Shown: piece after piece, positions 1 to 12,798 of the stretch
Layout: each line of letters begins with the position of its first letter
How positions within the stretch are numbered: the stretch's first letter is position 1
Assembly (NCBI RefSeq): GCF_019649055.1
Contig: NW_026570354.1
Coordinates: forward strand, 124,001-188,000
Origin: Paramacrobiotus metropolitanus
Taxonomy: Eukaryota; Tardigrada; Eutardigrada; Parachela; Macrobiotidae
DNA: 64,000 nucleotides
Reading direction: 5' to 3'
The notes under the pieces: generated by a model
Database searches by the model: none
What the model was told of the DNA's origin: nothing
What the model saw: only the letters and a program-made list of their open reading frames with translations
Program-made: the position numbers and the translations under genes

Positions 1-1024
1 GGACTTTGTTATATTACTTACATTATACAGAATAGTGAGTACGGCAAGTACTGTTCCAATGTAAGCAACTACTTAAACTTATGCCTCAGTAAGAGTAAGT
101 CGCAAGCAGACCTGAACTTGTGACCTTTTTGGGTTATATTCCCCTTTACTGTTCCTAGCTTCGCTTCGGTCTTATAGTGCTAGCCTAAAGCGGTGCACTT
201 TTCTAGTAGTATTTTCAGTAGGTAACAAAATTTGTAATTTATCGACCTTAAGACCTTTGCTGTACGACAACTGGTTCACGAACAGCAAACAAAAAACTGA
301 GAGCGCCATTTTTTTGGGCCACCCGGTACCTTGATTTGTAGCCGGCAGCGGTGCTCTGGTCCGGAGGAAGCCGAAGAACGCGGCCCGGCCGCCACCCGGC
401 CCACCTTCATCGACCGACAGCAAGGAACAGTTACACGCAGCAGAGAGCAGTTACAGACTTACAGTTGATATTATACAACTCCCATCGGCGCATTTAACGA
501 TCAACCGAGCACTTGTTTGCTGTTTTCAAGTTCGGTTCCAAAAAAAGTGGTGATTATACGCTTTCTGGTTGGCTTTGACGCTTTTATTGGTGTTTGATGC
601 TGTCATGCTATGATGCTGCGTCATGCTATGATACTGTTACTCGCTGCTCTTTCTTACGGACCGGAAGTGAGCCTGTCATGTGGGCACAGACTGCAGGGTA
701 TTGCTTTTGCGGAGAGATAGTCTGAGACAGGCTCAGCTAGGATCGCTCAGCGATTTTAAAGCTGCACGTTGTTGCCTGCCTTGTCTTTTCAACACTGTTT
801 GGCTTCCCGACATTATGCTGAGCGACATACTGTACATATAATTGCTGATTAGTGATTACACTGACACAACCTGTTTACCCGCTGATTCCTGACCGACTAT
901 TCACTCTTCTACAGATACAATCTGCTGCGGAATGTTGTGCAGAAACTGTTTTTTGAGAGAATGATATTGTAGAGGCCAGCTGGTTGTTGGTTGTCCCTGT
1001 TTCTGGTTGAGAACCTTTCTGTAG
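1..1024. other. Non-coding or unassigned left edge
   Basis: No exon, RNA gene or repeat partner that I can support. A short GC-rich patch at about 345-420 is open on both strands but shows no recognisable domain and no convincing start. It could be the first exon of a gene lying outside the window. Confidence 0.4.
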
Positions 1025-4000
1025 ATTCCTGCTATCATCTCTTGTACGGTTGAGACTGATCTCTTACACCACTGGTTGCCGATTTCTAACCTAACTTGGC
1101 TTTACATCTGGACTTTGATGTATTTTCCGTCAACACCTTCTCACCGACAATATCCTGGATGAGTTGATGTATCTCATCCTTCTCCAGCCGCACGTGTACA
1201 GTCTGTACGGCCACCGTGTTCCGGCCGCTGATATGGACTCACTGCCAGCCGGAAGCCGTCCCACTGGCCCAGTCACTTACCGGCAAACCATTTCCTGCTA
1301 CAAGACCAAAAGGGAATACTACTTGTACCGTTGTACGGTTGTACCATACTTCAGGCGCGCTGTACTCGTTTGGGCCAGAGCGACCTTGAGAATCGAGCCC
1401 GAAAACCGCAGAGTCGCTGCACATTACTGCTGCTGCTTTCAACTGCTGTGGAAAGGCTTTGAAATCCTTTAGGAATAAGTCAGCTGATTCAGTCAGCGTG
1501 TAATATAAATGCAAAGTGCTGACGTCATAAATTTGATCGAATTTCTAGCGATTTCCGCAGGGAATCACTCGTTGGCTTCGCCCGACAAATGGGTTATTGA
1601 CACAAGTATAATTCATAAGGTAACATAAGAAAACTGCTGGAAATAAATTTCTTGAAACAAAACAGAAATAATTCCTAATTTTTCGCGGCAAAAGAAAACA
1701 CAGAGTTTACAGCAAAGGTAAACGTTCGCACCAGGCGCAAAGCTGATGCTCGTTTTGATGCGGGAACTGGCAGAAATCCTATAAAAAAATCATAAATTAT
1801 TAAGAATTCCTTGTAAAGCATTTCGTAATGCATGGTTTAAATTAATAAACGAGTACTGTACTGCTACCCTGCACTTGTCCAGACTTTTGTACGGTTTGAG
1901 CCTACTGCACTGTAGGCGAGTGAGAGCTAAAGCCGCTCACGTTCAGTCAGCTGCCTGCTCTCTGCACGCAGTTGCAGGCCGTGTATGTGAATCGTGAATG
2001 GGCTGATACAACGTACGTGCGCCTGCACTGCAAAATAAATGGACAAGTGCAGGGTAGCAGTACAGTACATCTTCTCAGTGACATACATATGTGTCACGTA
2101 TTGTAGAACATGGGAAACTCAATGCCTGTACAGATATCTGTACAGGAAATATAGATATTTCGTGGAGAAATTAAAGCTGCATTTATTGAAGTGCAATAAA
2201 CTATAAAGAGCAAAATAATTCTCGTGCGGAACGCGAAGCAGGCGGTCGGTTCTGCTGCCGAAATCATTAGAAATTCCGCCAAAAACAGTAATTTTGCCGG
2301 TATTTTGCACAAGTGCGGAACATTTCTGACCAATACACCACTTTACTTGTCTAAAGTGCCCACTTTTAATATACGTATTCAGGGACCGGATCCACGTTCG
2401 TTGTAAACAAATTTTTCCATGGTGTGAACAGTTGACAACCCGAATCATGATAACGGGTTGCACGCATGCGTATGTCAGTTAACTTCCAGTCACTCTGAAG
2501 GAATGCTAGCGCAGCGCCGCAAATCGGTCTATAATCGCCGGCGGAAAGGGCGTATCAGCTGAGCGACACCCAGCCGCTGCCGACTGGCGAGCGGCGATAG
2601 GGCAATGTCATCAAGGCATGGGTGTGGCCAGCTCACATGCCGTCTGCAGCGCCACCGGAAGTATGTGACGCAGATGGCGCATCCGGATCGGAGCGGAGAA
2701 CCGGGGCTGTATCGTTTATGGTTGAACTGTAATGTTTCTATCGATTTCTTTCTTGCCCTGACTACTATAATTATATACTCGCATTATACCTAATGCAATT
2801 TATAAGTATAAAATTTTATCGGAAACTTTTATTAGAGTTCGACATGTGACTATATCTACAATTTGTAGACGGCTGCCGATCACTTCGGCCGCGATTCACT
2901 TCGTCTTACACTCATTTCGGCCGTCTTCTACGGGATGCTGGTATTTGCTTTTAACGCGAATCGCAAACAATCGAAGGTTTCTGCAAAGGTCTTATGTGGC
3001 GCCACGCTTCCGGTCGCTCTTGTCGTCGCCAAATGTGTTGCAAATCTATCGAACCAATTTCATGTCTCGGTATATAATAAACACAAGAAAAGAGAGTACG
3101 TATAACAAAACGCAAGTACTCGGAGCCCGCGGAGGGGTGAACCGAGCCTTGTCCACATTCAGCATCCCGCTATAATTATTCTGCTGCAGAAACTGCTGGA
3201 AATTTTGTAAAACTAATTAAACTCTTTCCATTTTGCGTGTTAAGGCGCCGGTTAAAATAACACACCACTAACTGCCAATTTTCGCGCGAAGCCCGAAGCC
3301 GACGCACATTTTTACTGCCAAAATTGCTAGAAATTCACAAAATGAATAGTAAATTATTGCAAAGTCCTTGCGCAGCTTTTTTTCGAGCAGTGTTTATTGA
3401 TAAATGAGTAAATCATGTAAATGCATTCGGTAGCAAAAGTGTGTATCGTGGAATATACTGTAATAAAGTTTATACCTATACGCCGAGTATTTATTTTAAA
3501 TTATTAAAGTGGAATACAGGGCTTTTTACGCGCGGAGCGCGGAGCGGACAGTCTGTTTACCGCGAAAGGCGCTAAAAATTGACCAAAAAAGAGTCATTCC
3601 TTGGGTTTTTTGCAAGATCGGCTAATATTTCTATGCGATAGTCCTCCCTTTACTTTTTTGAAGTAGCCTTAAATTTTTAGCCGTCGGCAGATTCACCACT
3701 AACGGCCGCCCACCGCGCTAACCACATTAAACGATCCCAGGGACGCAATGGCAGCCATTACCGCTACAATACCTCCCACTCAGTCACAATTATGAGGAAA
3801 ATAACAGATCGGTCGTACGGTTCGGTACTGTGCAAGTGTCTGAATTGAATACGATTCCCACATGATTATAACTTGATGCACAGTGCACCTGACCGAGGTG
3901 CTTCAGGGCTTTAACCAACTCACGTTAATAATTATTTTTCCGGTACGGACCGATTGTCCGGCGGCCGTCAGTGGTGCCGGTCACAGTAAAGGATGTGGCA

Positions 4001-4589
4001 GAACGTAGAAACATAGCCTCCGGTGGGCGCCGTGGCTCTATCGGGAGACCCATGGAGATAAAAGTAGATTAGCTGCGTCGTTCTACTGCACGCGCCTTCA
4101 GGTCTTCACTGCGCAGGCGCACTGATACTCAGCTTCCCATCGGGAACAGCACAGCCAGGTTACGAGTTCCAGCACTGTCACGTATTGTCAGGAAATCATT
4201 CAAACGGCTGACATTAGGGACAATTCTTCTTCACAATGTGTTCTTCCAGTTGCGTGGAAAGTGGGAAAACCGAGTCCACTGCGCGGATCACATGCATCAC
4301 GATGCAGGCATGCGCTATGCAGCAGTCACTGCAGCGAAGCAATTCAACAGTGCAGGGCGACTGCAGACTGCAGCGCCACCGGAAATGACGAAAACGACCA
4401 ATGCGCAGCTGCATTTTCTTATTTTCCCACCGATTGTACGAGTAGCAGTAAGTAACAGTCCTAAGAAAGACGGATTACGTAGAAAGAGCGGCTGTTTTTC
4501 GTTCGCACAAATACAGAAATATTATGTACCACAAATAATCATCGCACTCTATTACTTCAACAGCTTTAACAGGGCGTCGGGAATAATTA

Positions 4590-5735
4590 ATGGCCATGTC
4601 TACGCGCGAGAACACTCCCGCGCTATGAGTTTTGGCTACGCGCCAGAGCTTTTCCCGTCCAAAAAAATTACGAACAAAAAGTTTAAGCGACAAAAATCCG
4701 CGCAAGAATATCTCGCGGAATACTTTTGACCACTGGAAATTATACGGTTCCTTCGATTCAGTTGTCGAACACACGCCCACATGTGTCAAATTATATTTTT
4801 TCATGAGATGGGGAAGTTAAGAAAAAATCCGAAAGCCATTCTACGCGTGTAGTATGCGAGCAATATTCACAGCGCAAATGATCTGTATCCGCTAGGCAGA
4901 TGCAACCGCCGGGGTATTTCCACCGTATCTGCTGCCGTTACTGTGCAATTGTGACCTTTGACCGTGGTTTTCGTTGGACAATTACGGCCCTGCGATCTGG
5001 AAGGGGTGCCAATGTGCCGGTTTCGATGAAGGTTAAAACCAGTGGCGCAGTTCGTCCTCCCGGGCGTATTTGGCGCTTTGAACCTGCTTGCCAAACAATT
5101 GCAACAGGACAGGTCATAGGCAAAGGACAACGAGCATATTAGGCAGTTATTTTCTCCGTGTAGTTGTCCGTAGACCGGGACGTACTCGATGCCGGATGGT
5201 CAAACTGGAAGTGTAACTGCAGTTCCAGCTAGTCTGTGGGGATTTGTCCCATTGAACAGTAGATCCGCGCAAGACCAGGGATGCCGCAGTTAAACAGCGC
5301 GCAAACGTAGTTGTTGACGCCGGTGAACATGGGCTGTACAGTGGTTCGTCATGCATCCGCATGTGGAAACACGGCCTTGCGAAGAACTGGTCGTTATATA
5401 TCCTGGCACAGAGCCAACTCTGCAGGAAGTTCTAGCCCGCCTTTCTGGGGAAATGCATTGCGCAACAGATAAACTCACTGCGTTAAGCGCTCTCATAACC
5501 TCCGCGTACGATTCACATCTATTTCCCACTTTAAGTTGTGATGCCATAACGGCTAAGAGTTGTGAAAACTCGAATTATCAGAAATGTGAAACGCCGATAC
5601 GGTTAGATTTTGTGTTTCGTTCAATAAAAGGTGACCTTTCCGTAATTATTACTTGCCATATCGTAATAAATACACAGATTGAAACTTTTTGTTAGTAATT
5701 TTTTTGGGCGGGGAAAAACTCTCGCGCGTGGCCAT
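4590..5735. mobile_element. TIR-bounded non-autonomous element, copy 1
   Basis: The left end reads ATGGCCA, a short insert, then CGCGCGAGA. The reverse complement of the right end reads ATGGCCACGCGCGAGAG. Further in, both ends carry a TTTTTCCC-type motif, a run of A, then TTAC(G/T)AACAAAAAGTTT, so the terminal inverted repeat is roughly 60 bases. A related copy lies at about 60110-61860 in the same orientation. The right arm of the inverted duplication lacks it at the matching place, so it is an insertion. No transposase is visible. On the minus strand around 5150-5460, coding-like text resembling about 60560-60870 is broken by stops. The superfamily is undetermined. Confidence 0.65.
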
Positions 5736-6577
5736 TTCGATAATATAATTATACTGTACAGATGCGTTGGCGAAATTGCTGGAGCTGCGGCCAGTGATCA
5801 TCGAGGTGAACGCCACTGTTCGTTTGTCCAGCACCGCAGTGCGCCATAATTAAACATTTCCCTGTTTATGTCGGCCGTATAGTAATTGGTCTTCGGTGTG
5901 ATTGTTATCGAATACTACCATCAGCAATTGTTCTCCCTGATTTGTTCCAGGTATCATTCTTCTCACCGATCGCAGGTGTGTCTTGCGTCTATGACCTTTT
6001 GCCACCTACAATACTCGAAAATAGCGCAAGTCGATCGTCTTGGCACTTAGTCTGTAGAATGAATTACTTGTTTCGCATTCGAATTAAATGAGTGCATAGC
6101 CTCGAGGAATTCGATTCAGCTCATCTGACTGTTAACAGTCACTTAACACCCAAGACGGGCCGGGCCGTTCATTATGATTCGACGCCGAGTGAAGTGTGGA
6201 ACACGCACCTTCGCCATCATTTCAACGCCGCAGCTACGGTATTATTATTATCACACATTATCGAACCAACAGCAGCCAAACTCCACTGGGGAGACTTTTA
6301 AGGCTATTGGAATTTATTTTTGGTATTTTGAAAATGCATATTCTTCTTTAAGACCATTACAGCGCAGACGTATAGCTCTCGTCTTTCCATTTGTATCTAC
6401 AGGGAAAAATTGAAAAGGAATACAAGATCACAAAGCCCCGTGCAGCGGGCGCCGCGTTTCAACCCAACCGAGCAGTCATTAAAAAGCAACAGAAAGTATA
6501 AAGTAAACTGAAAACAATAATCAACCCAACCAACGCAGCCGATCCATTCCGCACGCACCGCCCGCCAACTGTCCCTC

Positions 6578-6925
6578 CTATTCCGGCGTCGAGGTGTCCT
6601 CGCTTCTCGGGCTCGGCTGCGCTCCTTCGCTGCCCAAACGTCGCCGCAACCTATACAGAAAAAACCACAATAATTAGGAAAATATAATTAAAAGAACCAA
6701 ATTAATTAACCGGGGAGCATCTCCAGTTTGGCGCGCCAGTCAATCTTCTGTTCACACCCAACAGAAGAAAAACTTCAGTTAAATTAAATGCACTGCGAGC
6801 TCAAGTAAAATGGCGTACGTCAAGTCGGGCCGGGGCCAGGATGGAGCTGGACGATGCAAGTCAGATGGGCGACGCCGCTTTTCAGCTTCTGCATCTGCTC
6901 CGCGTGCGACTCTGCAAACAGCCCG
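6578..6925 (-). pseudogene. Broken copy of the 3' end of the Asx-like gene
   Basis: The minus strand of this stretch matches three pieces of the gene at 20794-25027: the exon at 24278-24366 (about 6910-6825), the start of the exon at 24434 (about 6766-6725), and the last exon with its stop codon (6650-6578). The rest of exon 6 and the exon at 24657-24836, which form most of the DEUBAD domain, are missing. The intron before the last exon is joined directly to the stump of exon 6. Codons in the first exon have drifted, for example in the segment matching the IVDLTSSNS motif. The 3' flank at 6440-6570 also matches 25030-25190, so this was a DNA-level copy and not a retrocopy. Confidence 0.8.
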
Positions 6926-7705
6926 AACACTTTCGCCTGTCTTTATTTTTTTGCAACTTTTATTCAGCTTATATTCATAATTATTTGACAGTGATCATGA
7001 CCTCCAACAAAAATTAAATTACACAGCTAAAACACTTCATATTCATATTACATATGTAAGAATTATACACGTTGACGTGCCTGAAATCAACACATGTTCT
7101 CGCTGCAAACTTTGACAGTTACAACGAGTGGTTTAGTACAGGTGATGCCATTTGAAGTGCCCATTTTGTCGCCGGTGCCTGTCAGGATCTAAAGATGACG
7201 AGCTTCGACGTTCGTGAAGTGGTGGGGAGGGTGACGCGACAGCCAGCGTGTGCTGCCGGAGGAGAAGGCAACGTGACGCGGCCGTCGGCCGTCGACGCCA
7301 TGGTCCACATCAGCAGCGTTGCGCCTCCTCATTCGTGCCTCTGTCGCTGCCTCTGACTGAGGAACGGATGACCTTTCGGCGACAATCTTGTGTTGGGACT
7401 GGCAAAGCCCGGCTGGCAAAAATCGCAGACGTGTACTAGTGTACTGATTCATACTGTTTTCTTGTGTCAGCAGATTGTCTTCAGCAAAATTTCCCTTACG
7501 GAATTTCGTTGACAAAATTTCGTTTACAAAATTGCGTTTCTGTAGCAACTGGTCGCGGAAAGCCAGATGCGGCTGCCATGAAAGATGTTGCACGGCAACA
7601 CAATGCTCGATGTCCCGGAAACGCGTGCCACGTGCTGGGCTTGGATGGCAGATGATTAATTGTTTATCGTTCATTTTCTGCGTACAAGGACGAAATGCGG
7701 CTTCC

Positions 7706-9299
7706 ATGGTCAATGATCAGTACTTCTATGGCAGACTGCAGTGTGTAGCCGTGTTGCTGGTCACCTGTTGGCTGCTGTCTCTGACTGGCTGCCCATCGGC
7801 CGCCTGCCCGACGCATACGGCGGTACCGAAGGCCGGCCGCAACGCCAACGCCACGCACCCCTACAGCATCGCCACCTGTTAGTGCATCCCATGAGGCATT
7901 ACCCCAATGTTTTCATAGTGCGACACAGGGCATCGTAGGCTGCATAGGCATCTTACCGTAAGAACCGTTACTGAATACACACTACTCGCAATCATCTGTG
8001 CCAGGATTTCGGCCCGTCGCCTTCTTAACGCATATCATTTCAGACTCATCCAATTTAACTGCTTCGCCATAACTGCAGCAGCATCCTCACAGTACGGGGA
8101 GTGTTGACCAACTGCTGACCTTCTATCATTTTCCTTTGCTAAGCCCAGTGGGGCGTGGCCACTCAGGAGGCTATCACCATGGAGGCGACATGGTTACATA
8201 GGCTGGCTGGTCTTCGTGCTAAATAAATTTTACGTTGACTGGTTTACCAGCCGGTGTCAAAACCCTGGCACAGATAAAATTAATGCACTAATGCCCAAAA
8301 AACTCAGGAGTACACATCCGTGCTGGGCTTATATATTGTAATTAACTATTATGCCTTAGCAAATTACTGTAACTGCTTCGTCTTGCAGTGGACCGCATCG
8401 TGGAGGAAGCAACACACGACCCGGACAGTGATGTGATTGCTCTGGCTTTTGACGGGCCCATCCCCACCGCCAATGGCAACCAAGCGCAACTGGTCCGTGT
8501 CGACTCCGGCGCCAGTGCCTCCGTCGTGTGCGCGGCGCACAGTCTCCCCTACACCTTTCCGCAGCACCTCCCCGAATTCTCCTGGACGCACCGGCAGCGG
8601 CCGCTGGCCTTCCTCAGCAACGGCCGCCTCGTCAACGTTCACCCCGGCACCTTCGACCTCGAGCATTCCGTGCAATCCCGCCCGGCGCCGGCATCCCCCT
8701 TCGCCGACGTCAGCGTGACCTTGACCTTTAGAAACGCCTCCTGGCAGGCCAGCGGCGACGTGACCTGCACCCAGCACTGCCTCGGGCCCTTGACCTTGCT
8801 GCCGGCGCTGCTGGAGCCCGCTGCCGCGCCCCTCTGCGCCAGCCACACCCAGCACTTCCGGCTGCTGGTCTTCCCCTCCGCCGGCGACCTCTTCCCGGTC
8901 CCCCTGGCCAACGTCAGCGTGCTTCGCGGGGCCGACGTCCAGATGAGCTGCGTGGCCAACGCCCGGGATGTCGCCCATACAGACACCCTGACCTTTGTGT
9001 GGTGCTTGAACGGCCGCGTGATTGCCACCCGCGGGGAGCACCCGTTGCGGGCGCTGGCCGGCGACGTCGTGAGCCGGCACGGCGGCTTCCCCTTGCACGG
9101 CATCTCCACGGCTCGTGAGTTCACGTTCGGCGTGGCGTACAACCGCACGGCGACGACGGTGAGCAGCACGCTGGTCGTCTACAGCGTGGACCTGCACACG
9201 TCGGCGCGCGTCGAGTGCTGGGTGCGGCCCGACGCCAGTGAGGAAGTGTGGCGCCGGCAGACCGCCTACCTCCATGTTCTCACCACTTTGGCCGCTTAA
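7706..9299 (+). CDS. Secreted protein with two Ig-like domains
   Basis: Two exons, 7706-7877 and 8389-9299, joined in phase 1 by a GTTAGT donor and a TCTTGCAG acceptor, give about 360 residues. The chosen ATG is followed within ten residues by a hydrophobic stretch (VAVLLVTCWLLSLTG), a likely signal peptide. A longer in-frame start at 7475 exists but would bury it. Exon 2 shows two C...W...C patterns typical of Ig folds. In the first, the Cys of VVCAAHS, the Trp of FSWTH and the Cys of VTCTQ can be picked out. In the second, they are MSCVAN, FVWCLNG and VECWV. Several N-glycosylation sequons fit an extracellular protein. No transmembrane segment or GPI signal is evident at the C-terminus, which ends LTTLAA. 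I do not recognise a specific family. It is the first gene inside the inverted-repeat arms. Confidence 0.75.
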
Positions 9300-10306
9300 T
9301 CGGCCGGCTGGATCTGGGTATGGCGTAGTCGGTTGTTAATTGATTTTGCCAGATGGCCAATGCCCATTTCGCTACTGTAATATTTCAGTAAAGATAATAT
9401 ATTAGCGGGTTGAAAAGGTAGCACGTCAATTCGCCGACCGGCAGCTTGCTTTTCTGCTAAATTGATGACCGACGTTCCGCCGAAACATATATTTTTTGTT
9501 GACCGGCAACTTGCTTTTCGGTTCGCTATGTTGGTTTTTGAGTTTTCTTAAATTCTTGTTATGTTCTTAGGTTTCCTGGTTTTCTCGAGCCAGCAAAATG
9601 TCGTTAGCAAGTTGTCGGTTAGCGAATTGTCGGTGTGCCGGTTGAATCACAGTCTACTGGCTGGTGCTTGTAATTTCGCGGATATCGACGAACGTTGTCT
9701 AAGTGTGGCTGCTGATAGTGTCGCGCACATTGTATGTTGAGTCTGCCTAACGACCTCAACCAAGCTGGCCAAGCAGGTACATAATGAACCGCCCGTCTTG
9801 GCAAAATGCTCACTACCGCGCGTGGGTGGCAGCTTGTGCACGAGTTTCTTGCCGCGCGCCGCCAGCATCAACTTGCCGTGGTTATTGACCAGAAACAATA
9901 CAGGTCTGATTTTTGGTATGCAGTTGCACTATCGGTCTTCATGCTCTTGAAGCTACAGACTACAGAAAGCGCGATGCATAAGTTGGTACAATTATTATGC
10001 TTAATGCGAACGACTTAGGGCTGATAATATTTACTGCTTTATTAATTAATCTCTAAACTCTGTACTGTGTGAACCGGCGCAAAATTCTCCGTTGCTTTAC
10101 CCGACCATCAAAAAATGATTAGACCGGCACGGTGCGTGAAAAATCACCAGAAAAATCACAAAAAAACACAAATAAAATTCTGCCAAACTGAACCGCAGAC
10201 AACAACCCGCTACCGATCCGCGAAAGATGAGAATAAATACTTAAAAAATCGCTGCGGAGTGCGGACGCGGCACAAACCAGAGAAAAGACAGAAGCCGCGG
10301 AGCCCT
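9300..10306. other. Intergenic, nothing assigned
   Basis: AT-rich spacer between the Ig-domain gene (+) and the 3' end of the F-box gene (-). Short open frames at 9619-9898 and 9806-10018 lie on opposite strands of the same DNA with no domain and no clear splice partners. The motif GACCGGCA(A/G)CTTGCTTTTC occurs twice near 9440 and 9500, a small direct repeat. Confidence 0.45.
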
Positions 10307-12756
10307 TCACCAGCGAGAGGTGCGCGTCTCCACGAGGGCCTTCAGCGGCGCCATGTAGTCCTCCTCCGCCTCCTGTGTGACAATTCCCTCCAGAGCCCCG
10401 TCGCAGCGCAATTCCCACTGCTGGGCGCCCTGCACCAGGCAGGCCAGCAGCAGCGGCGCCGCCCGCTCCACCTCCACGCCCTGCAGGGCCATTCCGCACT
10501 GCGCGTACAGCGGGGGACCGGCGTTGCGGCGCAGCGCGTGCTCCAGCGCACACACCGTCTGCAAGCAACACAACCTCAACACTCCCCTGTCCATGGTATA
10601 GGTTATTCGTATGATCTCTTCTGTTGTCGACTATGCTGAGAACGATCGATTTCATGAAACAGAACGAAGAAAATGGACCTACTTTGCCCAGAGTGTCCAG
10701 CAGCTGGCGCTGACGTTCGCCCAGTGGCTGCTGGTTGGCTCGCATTTCCGCCAGCCAGTCCGCGGCGCGCTGCTGGTCATCCGTCGCCGCTGTCCACGCC
10801 AGCCCGGCCTCCAGCAGATCCCACACCTGCCGCAACAACCCCGTGCTCGTCGGCTCGACACGCGCTACGGGAATGTTCACCGGCGTGTCCATGCGGCATT
10901 GCAAACGCTGCTCCTCGTATTCACAACTGTCGACGTCCAGCAGGTCGACGCGGCACTGCAACAGCACAACCTCCTTGCCCGGCAGTCGACGCAGCGCCTC
11001 CGCCAAATCCCCCACTGCGCAACCCATGCCCGAGCGCGTCTTGTGCGGACAGGCGTCGACGGACAGCCGGCACGTCAGCCGCGGGAGAAAGATGGTGGGC
11101 ACACGCTCACGCATTCCCGGGCAGTGCTTGGCCAAATCGCCCACTTTCAGCAGGCTGTCCAGATCACCGTTGCGGAGGACGACACGGTGGACGGAAGAGC
11201 GAAAGGCGTGGAGCAGGCTGGCCAGCAGGGCGTAGTCGTCGCGGCCGTTAACGACGAGGTCGGCGGCCAGCGGGGCCGACTGCAGGACGGCGTCAAAGAG
11301 GGCGCACACCGGGCGCAGACGCGTCCACTCCATCGCGTCCAGATGGGAGAAGACCGCGGAGAGCAACACCACCGGCAGCTGCTGCAGTCCCTCGCCAGCG
11401 GTGGCCTCCACGGCCGCGGGCACCTCCAGCATGCGGAGCATCCGCGGCAGCGCCAATGGCAGACGCAGCGCAGCCTCCCGGAAGCCCATCTGCAAACGAA
11501 GCAGTTACACTCTTTGTAGGGTAGTCAGCAAAAGCCAGGCCTCCCCACTCACCCACGAATTGTTCCCGTCTGTGCGTTCCATATACAGCCATGTGCCGCC
11601 CTCATCCAGCCGACGAAGAAACTCCAACGGCGGCCAACGCCGGTTCGGACGGTACAGGCAGCGCTCCATCAGGCAGCGCTGCGTCTCCTCCGCTGCAGCG
11701 GCACATTTCGCTGGCAGCTGCAGCCGGCTGAAAACGAACGTCTCCGGACCGACCAAGAGCTCAGCGTAATCCTCCCCGTAATAGCGCCGCAGCTCCTCTT
11801 CCCCGGGTGGTCGGCCGTGCGCTCCCGCCAGAACGCTACTCCCGCTGTCCCCGACGGCATCGCAGCCTGGGTAACGGATCCGAGCGGCCGGGACGACCTG
11901 CAAGGGCCCCGTTGCCCGGCCCGCGGCGTCGTACAGCCGCACTAACGCGGCGTCCATGCGACGGTAGCCCTCCTTCACCGTCACCACCAGCTCCGCCCCC
12001 AGCCAGGTCCAGGGTCCGCGGGGGTGGGCGCGCCACAGGACCTCCAGCTGCGGCGGCCCCCAGTGTTCCCGCAGATCCCAACTGTGCTGCATCCGGAAGA
12101 GGCGGCCGAATGGGACGAACTGACGGCGGCGATCCGGGCAGAGGAAGTCGATGAAGAGACCGCCGACGGCTGCATCCACGATCCGCCCGTACTGCAGCTG
12201 GCCGTCGTCGCTCCACACATCGACGCTATCGCAGCGATCGTCCAGGTTAGCAGCATGCTCCCGCGAGATGCGCTGCAGGGATGCCAGGCTGATGCGACGG
12301 CGCTGCAACCACAACGAGGCCAGTGAAATATGTAGACCGATTCACGTGTTTTAATGTCCTGTCAGTTGTTTCCCGATACAATACAGACACCAGTACTATT
12401 CCTACTTGCACCAGTACATGAAAACGAGCAGTTCACGGTGGAGAATCTAATCAAGCTATCGTTCCAGCAGAAACCAGCTGTGCCGAGTTCGCGGTCTGCG
12501 AGATACTGCACCTTAACTCTGCTGTCAGTCACAGAGTCACTAGACTCACTGCTGACGCCTACTCACTGTTAAGTTTAACCGGTGCATTACATGATCCTTA
12601 AAATACTCTGTACGCTCATGCACGCTAAACACAAACAGACAGGGAGTACACAAACACAGACGGAAGAAAGGGAAAGGAAACGCTGCCAATGAAAACGTGC
12701 TACGTGGAGTCTGCGGACTGCCCAGCACTGCGCTCACGTACCTTTCCCAAATCCAT
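10307..12756 (-). CDS. F-box protein with N-terminal Tudor-like module
   Basis: Four exons read on the minus strand: 12756-12742 (five codons, MDLGK), 12302-11553, 11489-10683 and 10558-10307, all joined in phase 0, total about 607 residues. The intron between exons 2 and 3 is only 63 bases with a good GTGAGT donor. Exon 2 carries a small beta-rich module around DSVDVWSDDGQLQYGRIVD and GLFIDFLCPDRRRQFVPFGR, similar in style to Tudor- or agenet-like domains. Exon 3 holds an F-box (LPVVLLSAVFSHLDAMEW, then LRPVCALFDAVL), the SKP1-binding motif of SCF ubiquitin ligases. The rest is conserved-looking but unassigned. By family knowledge it would act as a substrate adaptor; the substrate is unknown. 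The tiny first exon is the least certain part; the other joins are strong. Confidence 0.75.
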
Positions 12757-12798
12757 TTCCAAACGAGCAAGAAAAAAAGCAAGATCAGAACACCAAAC

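Larger units (their letters stand above)
1025..6930 (+). repeat. Left arm of a large spaced inverted duplication
   Basis: Read forward, this stretch matches the reverse complement of 24255-28590 in many collinear blocks. Examples are 1030-1130 against about 28480-28590, 1440-1790 against about 27905-28260, 2385-2860 against about 27180-27670, 3935-4060 against about 26600-26720, 4200-4600 against about 26100-26440, 5965-6040 against about 25725-25800, and 6090-6925 against about 24280-25560. The arms are diverged and differ by indels. The left arm is longer because of insertions such as 1800-2385 and the TIR element at 4590-5735. The proximal end falls in an intron of the Asx-like gene. The boundaries are read by eye and are good to some tens of bases. 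Confidence 0.85.

Noticed and set aside
1164-1514. Overlapping open frames on both strands
   Set aside because: No domain, and homologous DNA in the right arm does not keep either frame open.
7189-7713. 174-codon open frame on the minus strand
   Set aside because: Overlaps the upstream region and first exon of the Ig-domain gene, has no domain and no plausible composition; likely a chance frame.
8364-9275. 303-codon minus-strand frame opposite the Ig-domain exon
   Set aside because: A shadow of the GC-rich plus-strand exon; the plus strand has the splice partner, signal peptide and Ig cysteines.
9619-9898. Possible exon with LVHKLPPTRG on minus or LVHEFLAARR on plus
   Set aside because: Open on both strands, no splice partner or domain found; not enough support.
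10611-11519. 302-codon plus-strand frame opposite the F-box exon
   Set aside because: Gln/Arg/His-rich antisense shadow; the minus strand has the F-box and in-phase splice sites.
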